A stretch of DNA of 64,000 bases from Lateolabrax maculatus (taxonomy: Eukaryota; Chordata; Actinopteri; Acropomatiformes; Lateolabracidae). Location: positions 16,026,001-16,090,000 of the forward strand of contig CM062214.1 in the NCBI GenBank assembly GCA_031216445.1. The letters run 5' to 3'. Below are positions 52,376 through 64,000 of this stretch, in pieces. Numbering within the stretch: the stretch's first letter is position 1; every line of letters begins with the position of its first letter. The position numbers and the translations under genes were made by a program. The notes below the pieces were generated by a model that did not search any database, was not told the DNA's origin, and was given only the letters and a program-made list of their open reading frames with translations.

Positions 52376-54260
52376 ATAAAGTAGTTAAAACTAGCTCCAC
52401 CTTGACCAGCTACAGCAATAAAATGCAATTTATGCATTGATTGGAACCACTCGAATCATGCTGCAGGAGGTCAGACAGGTTCAAGGTTTTTGGGGAGTTC
52501 AATAGTAGGGAAGAAGGCTGAGATAAAAGTAGGCTATTATGACTTTCTTTCATTTCATTTTGGGATGAGATATTCCCACAAAGTAATACATTTTGGACAC
52601 TGCTATCATTTTTGGGAAAAATGTTTTCGAAACTTCCATTTCTCATTCTTTTGCACTGCTCAGGGAATGTCATTTCCTTCCCGAACAAAATGGCAGGACT
52701 GCTGATTTAGGAAAAAGCAATGCATCAGACCATACATCTTTGTATTACTGCGTCTACCACCGGCTCTGCTGTGCCCAGATTGTTCTTTGATTATATATTT
52801 TTCAAAGCTTATGTTTATCCTGAAAAAAAGCTATCTGGGCATGTTTGCTATTTCTTGCTGTTTCCTGCTGAAGTGTTTGCGACACCTCTAGCACATAAAT
52901 GTTAATGTTGGAGTTGCAGCAAAGACCCATTTGACTCAGAGCAACAATTTATATTAGAGTTCACAAATTGCTGCTAATTAACTAGTGATTAAGCACCGAG
53001 TAAACACATGGTAACATTTTAATTATCTATAAGTTACAAATGTTTGTGCAAGATGGCCATTTTAATCATAACAGCTACATTAACTGCGCTGGAGGCTATC
53101 AGTGTGATTAAATACAGTATGTGAGAACATTAAAACAATGTATGCATATAATTCCTTTTTTACAGTATGGCATAATTGAAGTGATTACGCTATACATTTG
53201 TTCATCATCAGCATCATCATCACCATCATCCTTCAGGACTTTCCGTCAGTCCCGCTCTTCCTCCTCCAAACTAGATCCACAAAGACGTCCAGTCGAGCTT
53301 GTCAGGCTGTTTAGCTGCCAAACATAAATTGCTCGACACTCACACCTTCAGCTCCACTGGATCATGGTTTGTTATCTATTATATCTATTGACTCAAACAC
53401 ACATGATGGCTGACCACGTGGTTAGTTGGTGTTTGATTGCAAATCAAGTATTAATTAGTTGAAGCAAATGTAAAGTGTTAGCTTTGTCTGTTTCAAATTT
53501 CATGCATATATTAACTACACAATTGTATTTCATAGACATGGATAAAGGGCTAATTTACATAAAGTGAAAAGTGCAGCTGGTGCATTGAGAGTGCGCGTAA
53601 TGACAAGACGCATAGTGATATTTACCCTGGTAATAACTGTCTAATGCTGATTCATTATTAAAACTGTATACTCTGCGTTTATATACACTTAAGGACACAA
53701 ACTTAAATGTAAAAATCTCACATTTGCATTCATCTTCTACAGTTTGTGATCTTATGGTTAAAAATCAGCGTCCAAGCATGAAAATTGAGATGTCAGCAGG
53801 CTGAACTCACTCCTTTAGATTAATATTCCCTGATACATATACAGTATATCCCTCAACAGTATTAGAAAGACATAATTGAAAGCTCGCCACTGAGGATTTA
53901 TTGCTTCATTTTTTTCTGCTGGAGTTGTTGTGTAACTGTTCGTCTTACTAAAGCACCCATTAGGCTAATTGACGCCTCTTGATTAAAAGAGGAAACTCTT
54001 GCCTGCAGCAGCTTCTATTTCGAGGTTGGTGGCTTTTTCAGTGCTTTGACTTTCAATAAGGACACTTTCCCGGAGACTCGTTCTTGCGTTTTGTGTGTCT
54101 TTGATGTGACAAGCATCAGGAGTGAGGTGTGTATCAGAGAATATTGTGAACTGAGGCAGATGCTTGTGAACCTGTTGCTGTTGTCACACACGTGTTTTTT
54201 TTTTGTGTTGTACAAGCGTGTCATTGTGCTATTATTAGACTTTACAACTGCCTTACAACC

Positions 54261-54265
54261 ACACA

Positions 54266-54299
<34 letters not shown>
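54261..54299. repeat. (AC)n microsatellite
   Basis: A nearly pure AC tract in the st8sia2-slco3a1 intergenic region. Confidence 0.95.
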
Positions 54300-54302
<3 letters not shown>

Positions 54303-55289
54303 AGACAGGTAGAAACACACAATACACTCTCTCTGATCTTTCAAGGCATGTTATATTCACGTTCTAAGAGCTTAGAATTGATAGTGACTCTGACATGTTA
54401 TTTTCAGAGGAGGCTGTTTCTGTGGCTGCGTCAGAACACCAGCCAAACATTTGGATTAAGTTATAATTTATAATTTATTGTTTACATGGTATCCTTTATT
54501 TATTATTATTTATTCATCCCAATGAGATCTAAGATTTAATGAAACTGTGTGATTCATTCCAGTCCAGCAGACTGTGTTTTGTTGTATTTGATAATGTTTG
54601 AAGATGACATGGGTGGGTGTTTCGCACTTAATAAAAAAAGAATCCTACTTTTGGCTCAGTTGTTTAAAACTGCAGAGGGACTCCAGCTCTGGTACAAAGC
54701 CATCATTTTAAATTTAATTTTCTCTGATGCGTCTTCAAATTCACAACACATAAAATGTGCACTCTGTGAAAGCGACATGCCTACGCGTACTAAACCGAAC
54801 CCTGTTGACTTTCTGCTGCAGTGACAGACTCAGGTCAACCACTTATTGGCTGTGTGCAGGTGTGACACTTCCTTTTTCAAACGTTAAGGGTGACCTTTTA
54901 ATACTTTGGGTATGTGATTGTTGACTACAAAGAAATGTCATCTCTTATTTTCTGCTGTTCACTTAAATAGGTCACGCTCACGTACAGTATGGCCAAAATG
55001 TTACGTGAACTTTCAGTATATGTCAAAGTAGTGGTTGATAAGGTAGTGTATGCATCTTGGCTGCTTTGTGTATTTTCACTCGCATTTATAGACTGCAAAC
55101 GTTTCCACGTCATTACGCTGATGTTGCTTCACAGTTGGTGGAATATGAATGGTCCAAAATGCCCTGGAGACGACAGGTGAGGACAAATTCCACATCAGGA
55201 CAACTGCAAAATCAGCCAACTATCATTTTAATAATCTATTATGAATTATATAAGTCTCAGCAGGATTTAGAAAAATGTGTCTAGGCTTT

Positions 55290-55960
55290 GATCTTGAGTT
55301 GGCTTGATTCCTGTAAAGCTGTCTTTACAGGTCTCTCTAAAAATTCGATCGGATGGCTACAGCTGATTCAGAACGCTGCTGACAGAGTCTTTAATTATAC
55401 ATAAGACCGGGAGACTGGATCACATCAGTCCAGTTCTCAGATTTTTACACTGGCTGCCTGTGTGTCAAAGAAGTGGTTTCAAAATACTACTGTTGGCCAA
55501 ACAGTTGCTCTGGTATGAACCTCCCAGACCTCTCAGATCATCTGCTTACTGTCCCTGGAGTCTAAACTAAACATGGAGAAACAGCATTCAGTTTTTATGC
55601 ACCAAATTTCTGCAACAAACTCCCAGAAAACTTGAGATCTACTCCAACTCTCAGTTCTTTCAATCCAGGGCTTATTTTCATTTCTTTTTGTACTTGACTT
55701 CATAAATTGGGTGAATTCATTCATAGTTTGTACTGCACTGTAGCTGCACTCTTACATATATTCGTATACGTATATTCTCCTGTTTTATTCAGTGTATTCT
55801 TATTTTCTATTTTATTTTACTCTTAAAACCCTATTTGTCTTTTTATATTGCCTTGTGTGTCGTATACATCCTGTCTTAATGCCTTTATTTCTTAAGTAGA
55901 GTACTTTGATGTACCTGCCTTTATCAATAAATATCAGTATATCAATATCAATTAGCATAC
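55290..55960 (+). mobile_element. Decayed L2/CR1-group LINE, reverse transcriptase 3' end
   Basis: Broken frames on the plus strand still read as the C-terminal part of a non-LTR retrotransposon protein: LQLIQNAADRV near 55360, DHISPVLRFLHWLPV near 55420-55465, and FCNKLPENLRSTPTLSSF near 55610-55665. These blocks occur in this order in L2-type elements of teleosts. Stops and frameshifts separate them, so the copy is dead. The tail near 55900-55950 (GTACTTTGATGTACCTGCC, AATAAATATC) fits the element's 3' end. It is 5'-truncated, as usual for LINEs. Confidence 0.75.
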
Positions 55961-56559
55961 TAATCTACTTTGGAAGCTGATGAATGTTCTGCAGCTTTTA
56001 AAAAGATAATAAAACATTGAGTTTGGTCGAAGGCAGGGATGTTTCTTTAGTTTTTCTCTCTGAAAACTGCTCCCATACTGTATTTACCAACTTGATTCAT
56101 GTGAGAATATGTAAATAATAAGTACATTCTTTATATCTAGCATTGCATTTTACAGCTTCTCTTCTTGAATAGTGACTGAATGCTAAAATCTAAAAGCTAA
56201 ACTAATAGCTTTAAATTTACTGTGCGAATCAAAATATGAGACCTCTCTGTGCTTTATGTTCACATCAATTTCTCTGCAGAATACTTCACATCTTACTGAG
56301 TGAGCACTTAGTACAATATTGAGAATATATGATGAGCCATGAATAGATGCTGACAGTTGAAAACTGTATTGTGGTTCAACACACATTTAAAGGTTAAAGA
56401 GGGTATTTGATGAAACCAATTGTTGCAAAGTAGTCTCTGTTGATATCATGATTTGATTTTGTGAATATTTCAACACATTTGTTGTGTGTAGGTTGTTTAT
56501 GACAGAATAAACCAGACACGGTGTGAAAAATGTTGGATAGGAAATGACAAAGAATGCAT

Positions 56560-58079
56560 AACCACTCAAATTTAAATTTATTTTCTGAAAAATAATTTAT
56601 TTCCAGAGTAAAATAAATGATATGTTGCCATACAAAAAGTGTAAGAAAAGGGACAATGTCAAAACTGTAACTGCAGAAAGATCAGTGGAGTAACAGGTTT
56701 TATGTGCCAAGTTGCGTTAAAGAGTTCTTTAAATACGTGTCCAGGAAAAAATTAAGAGTGTTCCTCGTGTTGCTCACTTTGTTTGAACTTGCACAAACAG
56801 CCTCCTGTCACATTTCTCTAACTTTTATCCCAGACATCCCATTACAGACCTACTTTGAAGACACAGATTGTGTTTTCTTTATTTTTTTGCCCTAATAATG
56901 CAACATACTACTTTGTCCCAAATCTTCTGTGACATCATACACACATCTCATCACACATCAATTAGGTTATATATAATTTGTACTGTCCTTTCAAATACAA
57001 TCTAATAAAACATTCTGGGCCTAATGAAACAAATATATTACTCATTATCTCTTTTACTTGAATGTCGAAATACATAATCATATTATTAATTTTCTTCTTT
57101 GCTCTTCCACTAGGTGTAAAAGTCAAAAGAAAAAATAGTTAACATTCTTATCTGAATAATCCCTTATTAAGACATATTAGGCTGAATAAACTCTGCAGAT
57201 GTAAAAACAAACATGGAAATGAAACAAACTGCTATAATGAAAAACAAACCTGCAGTCTGACACAAAACTAGTAATAATCATGGACGTATCAGATATGAAT
57301 TGCACATTTGCACCTATCAGACCAGACTTCACAGTCTAGTCTAAACAGTATCAAGAACAGTGCCTTGGATCCAGCAACGAGAAACTGAACAGTGCATGAT
57401 GACATGAAAACACTATCTTGTTTAGAGTTATTAGACTTGATTTTCTGACAGTCAAAACATCTAATAGGCCACTATAGTAACCCAATCTGGGTGTTTCTGT
57501 TCTCTTTTTAGAAGAAACCTTCCTGCATTGAAATAAAATGCATTCACTGATGAACTATTAGTTTGTAAACACTTGGCAACTTTTAAATATGAATAACTGA
57601 AGAACCACCAAAACTTTTCATAAAAATCTCATTTTTGAAAGAGCGACAGGCAGAACACACAGTGCACTGACTGAAAGGAAAGTCATTTCTCACACAGATC
57701 ACTGGAATCATGACAGACCTAAAACAATATGGCAACTATAGTTGTAGTAGCATCATGTCCACTCACTAATAATCAACTGGGACTGAGCCAGACAGTACTG
57801 GAGTTGTCATCTACCACCAAGTCAACACAGGAATTCACCAGCAACACTGGACAACAACTTGCTGATACGTAAACGACTAAAATGGACCCTTTCGCAAGTT
57901 TATGGAGGACGTGGAGCGCAGTGGAGAGAAACGTCTTCTGTGACCTGAACGAGCCATTAAATAGATTGCCTTTATCAAAAACATTTTGCTTTATCCTTTC
58001 AAGAAAAGAAGAATAAAATCATGAAATACTCCTTTTAGAGAATATGAATGTCCATATTGTCCTTTTCTTGCGTAACAAA
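56560..58079 (-). other. slco3a1: slco3a1 3' UTR (proposed)
   Basis: AT-rich sequence after the slco3a1 stop. Two minus-strand AATAAA hexamers at 56577-56582 and 56596-56601 suggest an end near 56560 and a UTR of about 1.5 kb. Extent is inferred. Confidence 0.5.
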
Positions 58080-61000
58080 CTATAAAACTGACTCCATATT
58101 TTCACAAAACTCATGATCCTCTAGGTTATATATAAACTTTGTCCTGTCGACTAGTTTGGGGCCCTCTGTGAGAGAGGGGTAAAACTCAGTTGGCGTCATG
58201 TAGCCCTCGTGAGTTTTGATGTACTTCTTGTAGTTCCTGCGTAGGCAATACCATGTGGTGGTGTAGAGGAGGAAGGCGACGCCCTTGAGTATGATGGCGA
58301 GGCTCACGTACAGATGCCTGTAAGCTACGTTGTCGTACAGCAGGCAAGCACCCCTATCACCGCAGTCTGAACTCCAGAAAAGGCAGGTAGAGTCAATCCC
58401 AGCACCAAAGATCAGAGGAGGGGGGATGAATCCTGTAAAACAGAAACACACACAAATTTTGAAACTTTGTTTCCACAAAAAATAACTTCAAAGATAAGAA
58501 TAACTACTTTATGTGCATTCCAAATACCAAATCATTATTTGGCCTTTTTTCATTTTTCGCTGTCTTTACATGACATAATGACATTACCCAAACACAAGTG
58601 TCTCAGTATATCACTTCTCTTCTCAAATTTAAAACCACTGCTCACTAGACCAGATCTCAGGACTGTTAACTCTAATTACCCCTTGGGGAAATGCTGAACT
58701 TGAGAAGACTGCCTTCGACTACTTTGCAGCATTCGTAATTTCATTACTCCTCCCACACCTGAATGTGCATTTGTTTTTCCAGTGTCATCAACTCTAATGC
58801 TGTATGGTTGATCTGATTTGTATGTTCCCTTTGTGGAAATAAATAAAACTAGATCAAGTCTTGTATTTGCATCAATGACAAGATTGTTAAAGCGTGTCGC
58901 AGTGAGCTCTGGTAAACTTCCGCCTACTGTGGCAAATGCTGCAAGTGTGAGCATTGAGACGGACCAATAGTCAAATTAAAGCGTAAACTGAGGAAATGTT
59001 CTTTAAAGGTCTTACCGAGGAGTCGTAGCAAAAGAAACAACACTCCAAGAGCGTAGGATTTCAGTTCAGGGCTCACAGTCCTTCAAGAGAAGCAGATAGA
59101 ATAAATTAGATTGTTTTCCTTATAGACTGTGTGCAAGAACACACCCATTCACATACTCTTCACATACACTGCACACACACACTCGTTTTATAGCCGTATA
59201 CAGACCTGATTAGGATGATAACAGAGGGGGTCTGAGCCATGGCTCCGACCAGGCTGCAGGCACAGATCACACACAGGAAGATGAGGAAAGACTCCTGGCA
59301 GCCAGGCGTCGGACATTTCCCTGGAACCGCTGTGGCGAATTCACTCTCAGTGGATACACAACCACATCCAGTCAGATTCTGTGGAGAGAAAAAGATGAGA
59401 GGGTTCATCAGAGAACCAACTGAAAAATATCAAGTGAATCAAATTACAGGGAAAATATGTTATAACTGGTCCACGTTATTTTCACATTTAGAAGAAAAAC
59501 CACAGTAGGACTATGTGATCTGTGCTTTTCTATCTCTATCTCAGTAATAGTGATATTTTGTGCTGCTGAGCTGAGAGAAATTCTCTGTGCATGTGCTCTG
59601 AATATAGAAGACACTAATCTACAGTTGGCATCTGTTCACGAAACAGACGCAGTAGAACTTGATTACCCAGCATGTGATAGCTGATGACAGAACTATGAAA
59701 TATTGGGACTTTTTCATGTTTAACTTTATACCAAATATATAGAACAGTATAGTAAGTTAAATGAAAAGCTTGCATCATCTGTAATCCGTCCAGTAGTTTT
59801 TCTGTGGTACAATCAGGTAGATAACCATCCCCACCAAAACTATTGTTAGTGAACCCTAGCATCAGACAGTCGTAGCATAAAGACCTGAGAGACGTCCGAC
59901 GTGGTCTCGGTCCTTTCTGTTCGGGTGCAGCCGGCGAAGCAGGCGGACAGGTAGGTGACACCGTTGGAGCCGCACACAGGGCTGATGGAGGAGGTGAAGC
60001 AGTTGCAGTGACTGATGCACTGAGCCTCTGGTTTCTCGCCTACCCGCAGAGTCCTGAGAGACACAGACAGAAACCTGAGCATCCTTTCCCACTGAAAGTA
60101 CCAACTATATCTGTATGAGGCACAAACAAAATTGAAGAAGCACTCTCAGCCCTTTATAAGTGATACTACGGGTCTCTGGTTCACTTTTAATATCTCCATG
60201 GAAACTGCACTGCACAGCTAACCTGCTCTGGAGCAGGGTCGCTATGGTAGTGAAATATAGTAAAGTAGTTATGGCTCAAAGTCAGTATTTCTACAGGCCC
60301 ACTATAAAGACAAAAATACTGCTTTCACATCGAATTAACTAAATATAAAGGCACCAATACGGCTGGGTATCAAACCTTAATACACACACATGGATTTGCA
60401 ATCACAATAGTGATTTAGTGTATACATGTGAGTAAAATGTGTCCTTTTTAAGATATTTACTGGGAGGCAGGTTTAATACGATGACTGACGGAGACGAGCA
60501 CCGTTCAGGTGTCTTTGTAAATATCCAATACGACGCTCCAGATACGGAACGTTCAGCGGCCGGCTACAGAGGCCGTATAAGAAGAACAAACAACTGCACT
60601 TTAACTTTAAGTTAATAAGAAATACGTGTCTGCCGAACTTCTGACAGAACGGCGTTTCGTCGCTCTGATTGGTTGTCTCCGTCCGTCGATAACGCCCCTT
60701 GGAAATTAAAAATGAACTGAGAGGTTCCAAACTAATACGCATTTGCGAATTAGCTCAGGCCTACAATGTTTGATCCTGTTGTATTGAGCATTGTGTGATT
60801 AGGGCTGCAAATAATGCTTATTTCATCAGTGATTAATCTACCGATTATTTTCTTGGTTAATTGATTAATTGTTTGGAAACTTGTGTTGGGCATTTTTCAC
60901 AATCACAAGCTTATAGATCAGAGTTTTTTTGATTGATGTCTTTATTATCCTTTTTCATCAGTCCAAGACCCAAAGATGTTTAGTCCACTATCATAGGAGA

Positions 61001-63852
61001 GTAAGAAAACAAGTAAGAATTGACATTTTAGAAACTGGAACCCTTCTTTATTTTTGCCATTTTTGGTTGAACAATTACATAAACAATTAATCGATTACCA
61101 AAATTGTTGCCAATTAGTTGTTTGTCAATTGACTAATCAATTATTTGACTACTCTTTGCAGCTTTAGTTGTGCTGCAATAAAAAATGTAATTATAAATAA
61201 AAGCAGTAAAGTACTGAAAGCTAACATCAAATGTCTGACTATTTGACAAATGTCTACTATCATTTTGGAATTTGTATCAAAACTTACATATTGTATCACC
61301 ACTAATATTGGAAAATTACAAACATTTCCCAACTCTAGACAACAACAGCCTACAATAAATAAACATATAGTGACAAAGGAGTGTAATTCATCATGAATAA
61401 ACAAACAAGAAATTAACAAATGCCTCTGTTTATAAAACAGCAATTCTAACTAGTAACCAGCAGTTACAATTGACCAGTTGATCAACATAAAAGTGAACGC
61501 TCTCTTTCATAGGACTGGTGACCGATTTGGTGAAGTCTGTTGCATTTGTATTCAGTCTGTGCAGCCCTGAGGAACACAAGGTCACTTTCTGAATAGAAAA
61601 TGTTTTTACAGACTCGATGAGATGACACAAAGTTGTTTGAATAAAAAGCCCACTGTGCCCCAATGACCACGGAGATAAAAATTTTTTTTATACATTTAGA
61701 CCCTTTACAGTTCACCTCCAATAAACTCCTCTAACCTTCGCAGCAGTGTTACAGTGCTATAATGTTGTCAAACTGCTCATATTTATTCATTAGAACTGGG
61801 GACAAATTTTAACAATGTACTTCTTTCACAATCTAGGGTATTAAAACTCACTGACATTGCCAGGAGTATTCAACGATACAATTACACATTATCTATATTG
61901 TTTATAATCTAAAGTCTAGCTTTCTCTGCTGAATCTAAATGGATGGATCAATTATTTTATCTCATCTTACATACAATACTCTATTCCTTATCTACTGAAG
62001 TTGCATGTCATTGGTTAATTGTTACAAATTGTTACCAAATCTTTGGTGAATAGGTTGTGTCATAACACCAGTTACCCAGGAAGCCTATGATGTCGTGAAG
62101 TCAGTTGAATTATTTTTAATTGTCCAGTGTTTTTTTTCCTTTGTTTCAATTGAATAATTTTTCAAAAAATCATTCAGTAAATAACAAGAAAACATAATTG
62201 TGGGGAAACCCTGCAAAAATAAGTATAACTCTGTGTAGCAGAAATGTGTTTTTTCTGCCTTCTTCATCTCACAATCCCTCAAATGAATCTTGAACCTGAA
62301 TTCAACGTTAAATACAAATGGCCACCATATATTCAGGCTCTCTCTTACCTGTTGGCGTATGTGACCGTCACTCCTGCGACCTGTCCGGTGTCACAGCCCA
62401 GGAACAGGAAGGAGACGTAGCAGGCGGTGGAGATCAGGTTGACCAGCATGGCCATGCGGATGGCTCCCAGTGCCGACAGGTTCAGCTTCTTCACCAGCAG
62501 GCCACCCATGAAGATCCCCAGGCATGCGCATGGAATAGCTGTCATACCTTAAAAAGAAAGTTATGTCCAAACCTGTTTATTATACTGGTAAACAAATGGG
62601 ACCGTGCAAGTGGGCTCTTGTGCATGTTTGCTGTGAACAGACCTAACAGCTGGTTTGCTGAGGTGGTGGTGAGGTTGAACTGCTGCTCGAGATATTTCCC
62701 CAGAAAGGCTGCAAAGCCAGCCACGACAGCGATCTCCATACAGGCCGCCAGGACGATGCAGGTGAACACTGGGTTCGACAGGAGGTGCTTGGTCACTTTG
62801 GGGATCACTGGTGATAAAGAAATAAGGAAGGTTGACCATTAATATCCGAGCATGTTGGTTGGCAAGACAGAGGAATCTCATGTTACATTTATGTCTTTTT
62901 TTGGAACTTCATTAAATTTATTTAGCAATCAAATAACATAATTAATAAACCAATGGCTTCTTAATGCAACAGTGATTAACATTAACCAAATTTATGTTTG
63001 GTTTCATAAAGTAGCTTATGTAATTCAAACTTTTCTCAACCTCTATCAGGTGCAACATTAAAATGCTGCTAACAGTCTAATTCATCAGTAATAATACTAG
63101 TTTAATAATACATTTTTGTAATACTACTTGCTGATACTACTTTTACTTAAGTAACATTTTCAGCACAGTACTTTACTTTCTCACCACTTTTAGATGTAAC
63201 AATTTTAAACAAATTCAAGCAGTATCAAACTCATAGGCTGACATTTGAATTATTGTACAGAAATATAGAAAATAAATTCATCAATATATGTTTTTATTTT
63301 TACTATCATGTATTTAAAAATGTTTTTTCTGAATCTATTTTCCTTGCATGACAACACTGCAGTACTGCACTGGATCTTGCACACTCACCTCTGAGTTGCT
63401 GACAGCAGGTGGGGCTGTTGGCAGGCTCGTGGTTGCGTGCAACCCCATTACTAGACTTCGGAGCCTCGTACTCTGAATTCAGAGAGGGAGGAAGCATAAC
63501 CTGCTCACTGTCTGCCTCCTCCTCTCTCTCCTTGGTCGGCAGGGACTGAGGGAAGCCAAACATAAAGAGAGCGGAGCAAAAGAGTAAGGCACCACACAAG
63601 AGGAAGCCTGCCCACCAGGCCCCGATCCACCGGGGGTCATCTGGAGTGATGTTCAGCTTACCTGTGGAGAGGCACAGCAGACGTCAACACACTGCATGCA
63701 CAGAGAAACACATTAAAATAATGTAAGATATTAATGAGACGTATTAAACTCACTGGTGTCGATGAAGATAGCATCCACGTAGAACTTAGTGCAGAGGGAG
63801 CCGAGGATGAAGCCACAGGCAGGCCCAAACACCAGCGTAGAAAAGAGGATTC
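58080..63852 (-). CDS. slco3a1: Solute carrier organic anion transporter 3A1 (partial, last 8 coding exons)
   Basis: OATP3A1 is a plasma-membrane, sodium-independent transporter of organic anions such as prostaglandins and thyroid hormone. Exons from 5' to 3': 63754-63852, 63389-63661, 62643-62807, 62349-62547, 59885-60053, 59206-59378, 59016-59080, 58080-58432; phases chain through 498 codons including the stop. Visible landmarks are membrane segments (ILFSTLVFGPACGFILGSL, FTCIVLAACMEIAVVAGFAA, LVNLISTACYVSFLFLG), the OATP signature area DDPRWIGAWWAGFLLCGALL, a Kazal-like extracellular loop (CNCFTSSISPVCGSNGVTYL and SACFAGC), PSVIILIR, GFIPPPLIFGAGIDSTCLFW, and the C-terminal KFIYNLEDHEFCENMESVL. 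The wording matches SLCO3A1 rather than other SLCO members. Two acceptors end in AAG (59081-59083, 62548-62550). The first about 210 residues are encoded beyond the right edge. Confidence 0.94.
60054..62348 (-). other. slco3a1: slco3a1 intron with a MITE
   Basis: A 2.3-kb intron between the exon ending TVTYAN and the Kazal-loop exon. It contains a clear MITE at 60801-61167; otherwise AT-rich, with no coding block. Confidence 0.8.
60801..61167. mobile_element. hAT-like MITE with terminal inverted repeats, most intact copy
   Basis: It begins AGGGCTGCAAATAATG and ends TTTGCAGCTTTA, so the termini are imperfect inverted repeats. Inside are GATTAATCTACCGATTATTT, CAGTCCAAGACCCAAAGATG, CTATCATAGGAGAGTAAG and AATTAATCGATTACCAAAA. 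This is a very common percomorph element, non-coding. Class (hAT-like) is from memory. Related copies sit at 35955-36214 and 42870-43200. Confidence 0.75.
62808..63388 (-). other. slco3a1: slco3a1 intron
   Basis: A 580-bp AT-rich intron; nothing recognisable inside. Confidence 0.8.
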
Positions 63853-64000
63853 CTGCACAGAGACAAATATCAACTTTAATGTTTGGTTTGGTCTAATTTC
63901 ATTCACCTGATACTTTCACCAACCAAAATCATGAGCTGTGTGTGTATACACAACCTGTATAATACTGTCAATACTCTCCAGACGATGCTAAAAACCCCCA
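63853..64000 (-). other. slco3a1: slco3a1 intron, cut by window edge
   Basis: Sequence upstream of the acceptor GTCTCTGTGCAG. The next exon toward the 5' end is outside the window. Confidence 0.75.

Larger units (their letters stand above)
51961..56559. other. Intergenic region between st8sia2 and slco3a1
   Basis: About 4.6 kb with no protein-coding exon that I can support. It holds a repeat piece at 52260-52375, an AC microsatellite at about 54261-54299 and a decayed LINE at 55290-55960. The rest is AT-rich, unremarkable sequence. Confidence 0.6.

Noticed and set aside
62318..62842. 174-codon plus-strand frame
   Set aside because: It is antisense to two slco3a1 exons and the intron between them, whose minus-strand frames match OATP3A1.

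Overview
This window is vertebrate nuclear DNA, almost certainly from a percomorph teleost. Coding sequence is split into short exons with GT-AG (a few GC-AG) junctions, introns are small, CA/TG microsatellites are frequent, and several dispersed repeats have the look of families common in spiny-rayed fish. I rebuilt exons by hand from splice sites, reading-frame phase and remembered protein families. For the four genes with more than a single exon in view, the exon phases chain without a break, which is strong internal support for the models.

Layout, left to right. (1) 1-4930, plus strand: the last intron, last coding exon and 3' UTR of rgma (GPI-anchored guidance receptor ligand). (2) 5225-23935, minus strand: a complete chd2 (chromodomain helicase), 38 coding exons encoding about 1817 residues, with a CpG-rich promoter near 23600-23940. 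(3) 24685-about 31000, minus strand: a spliced, apparently non-coding five-exon transcript unit in tandem upstream of chd2, from a CpG island at 30560-31170 to a poly(A) signal about 750 bp before the chd2 promoter. Position, strand, exon number and AUG-type motifs fit the chd2-regulating lncRNA CHASERR. (4) 35323-40090, plus strand: fam174b, three exons, a small single-pass membrane protein. (5) 42157-51144, minus strand: complete st8sia2 (polysialyltransferase), six coding exons, 386 residues. (6) 56560-63852 and beyond, minus strand: the 3' two-thirds of slco3a1, eight coding exons; the 5' exons lie past the right edge.

The order and relative orientation SLCO3A1 - ST8SIA2 - FAM174B - CHASERR - CHD2 - RGMA is that of human 15q26.1, so this is an intact ancestral block, here in far less space. 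rgma/chd2 and fam174b/st8sia2 are convergent pairs. Three of the genes act in nervous-system development in other vertebrates (rgma, chd2, st8sia2), but they share no operon-like logic; the one direct regulatory link expected is the lncRNA acting in cis on chd2.

The most interesting items are the CHASERR-like unit, a perfect 18-bp hairpin just inside fam174b intron 1, three GC-AG introns (one paired with a NAGNAG acceptor), complementary CA and TG tracts flanking st8sia2 exon 1, and two strong-context upstream ORFs in the proposed chd2 leader. Nothing was checked by alignment or expression data; all exon calls come from reading the sequence.
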